A stretch of DNA of 64,000 nt from Olivibacter oleidegradans. Its GTDB lineage: Bacteria > Bacteroidota > Bacteroidia > Sphingobacteriales > Sphingobacteriaceae. The stretch lies in contig NZ_JBHLWO010000001.1 of assembly GCF_042432805.1 (NCBI RefSeq), forward strand, positions 1,612,001 to 1,676,000. The letters are read 5' to 3'. The translations under genes and the position numbers were made by a program. Positions 63,662 through 64,000 of this stretch are shown here, piece after piece (the first letter of the stretch is position 1; each line of letters begins with the position of its first letter). Under the pieces are notes generated by a model that was not told the origin of the DNA, made no database searches, and worked only from the letters and a program-made list of their open reading frames with translations.

Positions 63662-64000
63662 ATGAAATTAATACTACAACAAGTAGTAATTAGGATAGTT
63701 ATGCGTATCGCAACCATTATTGCGTTTCTTATAATAAGCTTATCCTGTTCTTTTGCCACTACAGGAAAAGCACAGGGACTCGCAACGCTGACCGTTCACT
63801 TGGATATGAAACAGGCAACCGTTAAGCAAGTGCTCGAAGTGTTGGAGTCGAAAATAAACTATAAATTCTTATATCCAAAAGCCTTGGATAGTTATAAAAG
63901 TCCGGTTTCAATCTCCGGAACTTATGCGGTATCGGATATTTTGGTGGAGCTTGCGACCCAAACCGGATTGTCTTTCCGACAAATTAACCATACCATCGCC
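63662..64000 (+). CDS. SusC/RagA TonB-linked transporter, N-terminus only
   Basis: The frame is open from ATG 63662 to the window edge (113 codons). A signal sequence (MRIATIIAFLIISLSCSF, internal ATG at 63701) is followed by an STN domain (LTVHLDMKQATVKQVLEVLE, INYKFLYPKALDSY). The STN domain fits the sigma/FecR genes upstream. The rest of the gene, and presumably a SusD, lie beyond the window. Confidence 0.88.
   Translation, partial: MKLILQQVVIRIVMRIATIIAFLIISLSCSFATTGKAQGLATLTVHLDMKQATVKQVLEVLESKINYKFLYPKALDSYKSPVSISGTYAVSDILVELATQTGLSFRQINHTIA

Noticed and set aside
1..64000. tRNA, rRNA or intact insertion sequence genes
   Set aside because: No cloverleaf-like conserved arms, rRNA segments or transposase motifs were recognised by eye; a covariance-model scan would be decisive.

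Overview
The window looks like a chromosomal segment of a Bacteroidota member, most likely the family Sphingobacteriaceae (Sphingobacterium, Olivibacter or Pedobacter type). The reasons are six SusC-type TonB-dependent transporters and five SusD-type lipoproteins in 64 kb, ECF sigma/FecR pairs, a one-protein hybrid two-component sensor, a DUF6266 protein, few Shine-Dalgarno sequences and -7 boxes of the TAnnTTTG type. Genus is inference. No rRNA, tRNA, CRISPR array or intact transposase was recognised.

Layout. (1) 1-3332: the tail of an unknown gene, then an acyltransferase-fold protein, a LytS-like kinase, a LytTR regulator and a small HTH protein. (2) 3333-5487: an accessory stretch with a DUF6266 protein, a tiny membrane protein and much repeat DNA. 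(3) 5554-12525: sigma, FecR, SusC, SusD with no enzyme. (4) 12592-24652: a FimB/Mfa2-like lipoprotein (minus), then a hybrid two-component sensor that probably controls the SusC/SusD/DUF4832 operon beside it. (5) 24891-33542 (minus): sigma, phosphodiester glycosidase, FecR, SusC, SusD, second phosphodiester glycosidase, with a 160-bp MITE on the sigma stop codon. (6) 33858-35037: a TupA-like ATP-grasp protein and a doubtful small ORF. (7) 35347-44035 (minus): a BNR sialidase-like protein and a propeller/toroid protein, then a separately terminated SusC/SusD pair. (8) 44228-55202: an ECF sigma factor without FecR, SusC, SusD, a fusion of a PhoPQ-related hydrolase with a glycerophosphodiester phosphodiesterase, a deletion remnant of an alkaline phosphatase, and a GH2 exo-glucosaminidase-like enzyme; a XylR-like regulator and a ROK kinase follow on the minus strand. 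(9) 57781-61577: CstA and an amidohydrolase, converging on 600 bp of repeats. (10) 61796-64000: sigma, FecR and the start of a sixth SusC.

How the genes work together. Most of the window is machinery for sensing, binding, importing and cutting glycans at the cell envelope. Phosphate chemistry recurs: two phosphodiester glycosidases in one locus, and a GDPD domain plus a broken alkaline phosphatase in another. This suggests phosphate-bearing glycans such as teichoic-acid-like or glycerophosphorylated polymers as substrates, which is inference.

The most unusual structure is a set of short-period intergenic arrays (heptamers and octamers in strict register, plus longer modules). They repeatedly touch or supply stop codons, and they show a strand polarity relative to the genes they flank.
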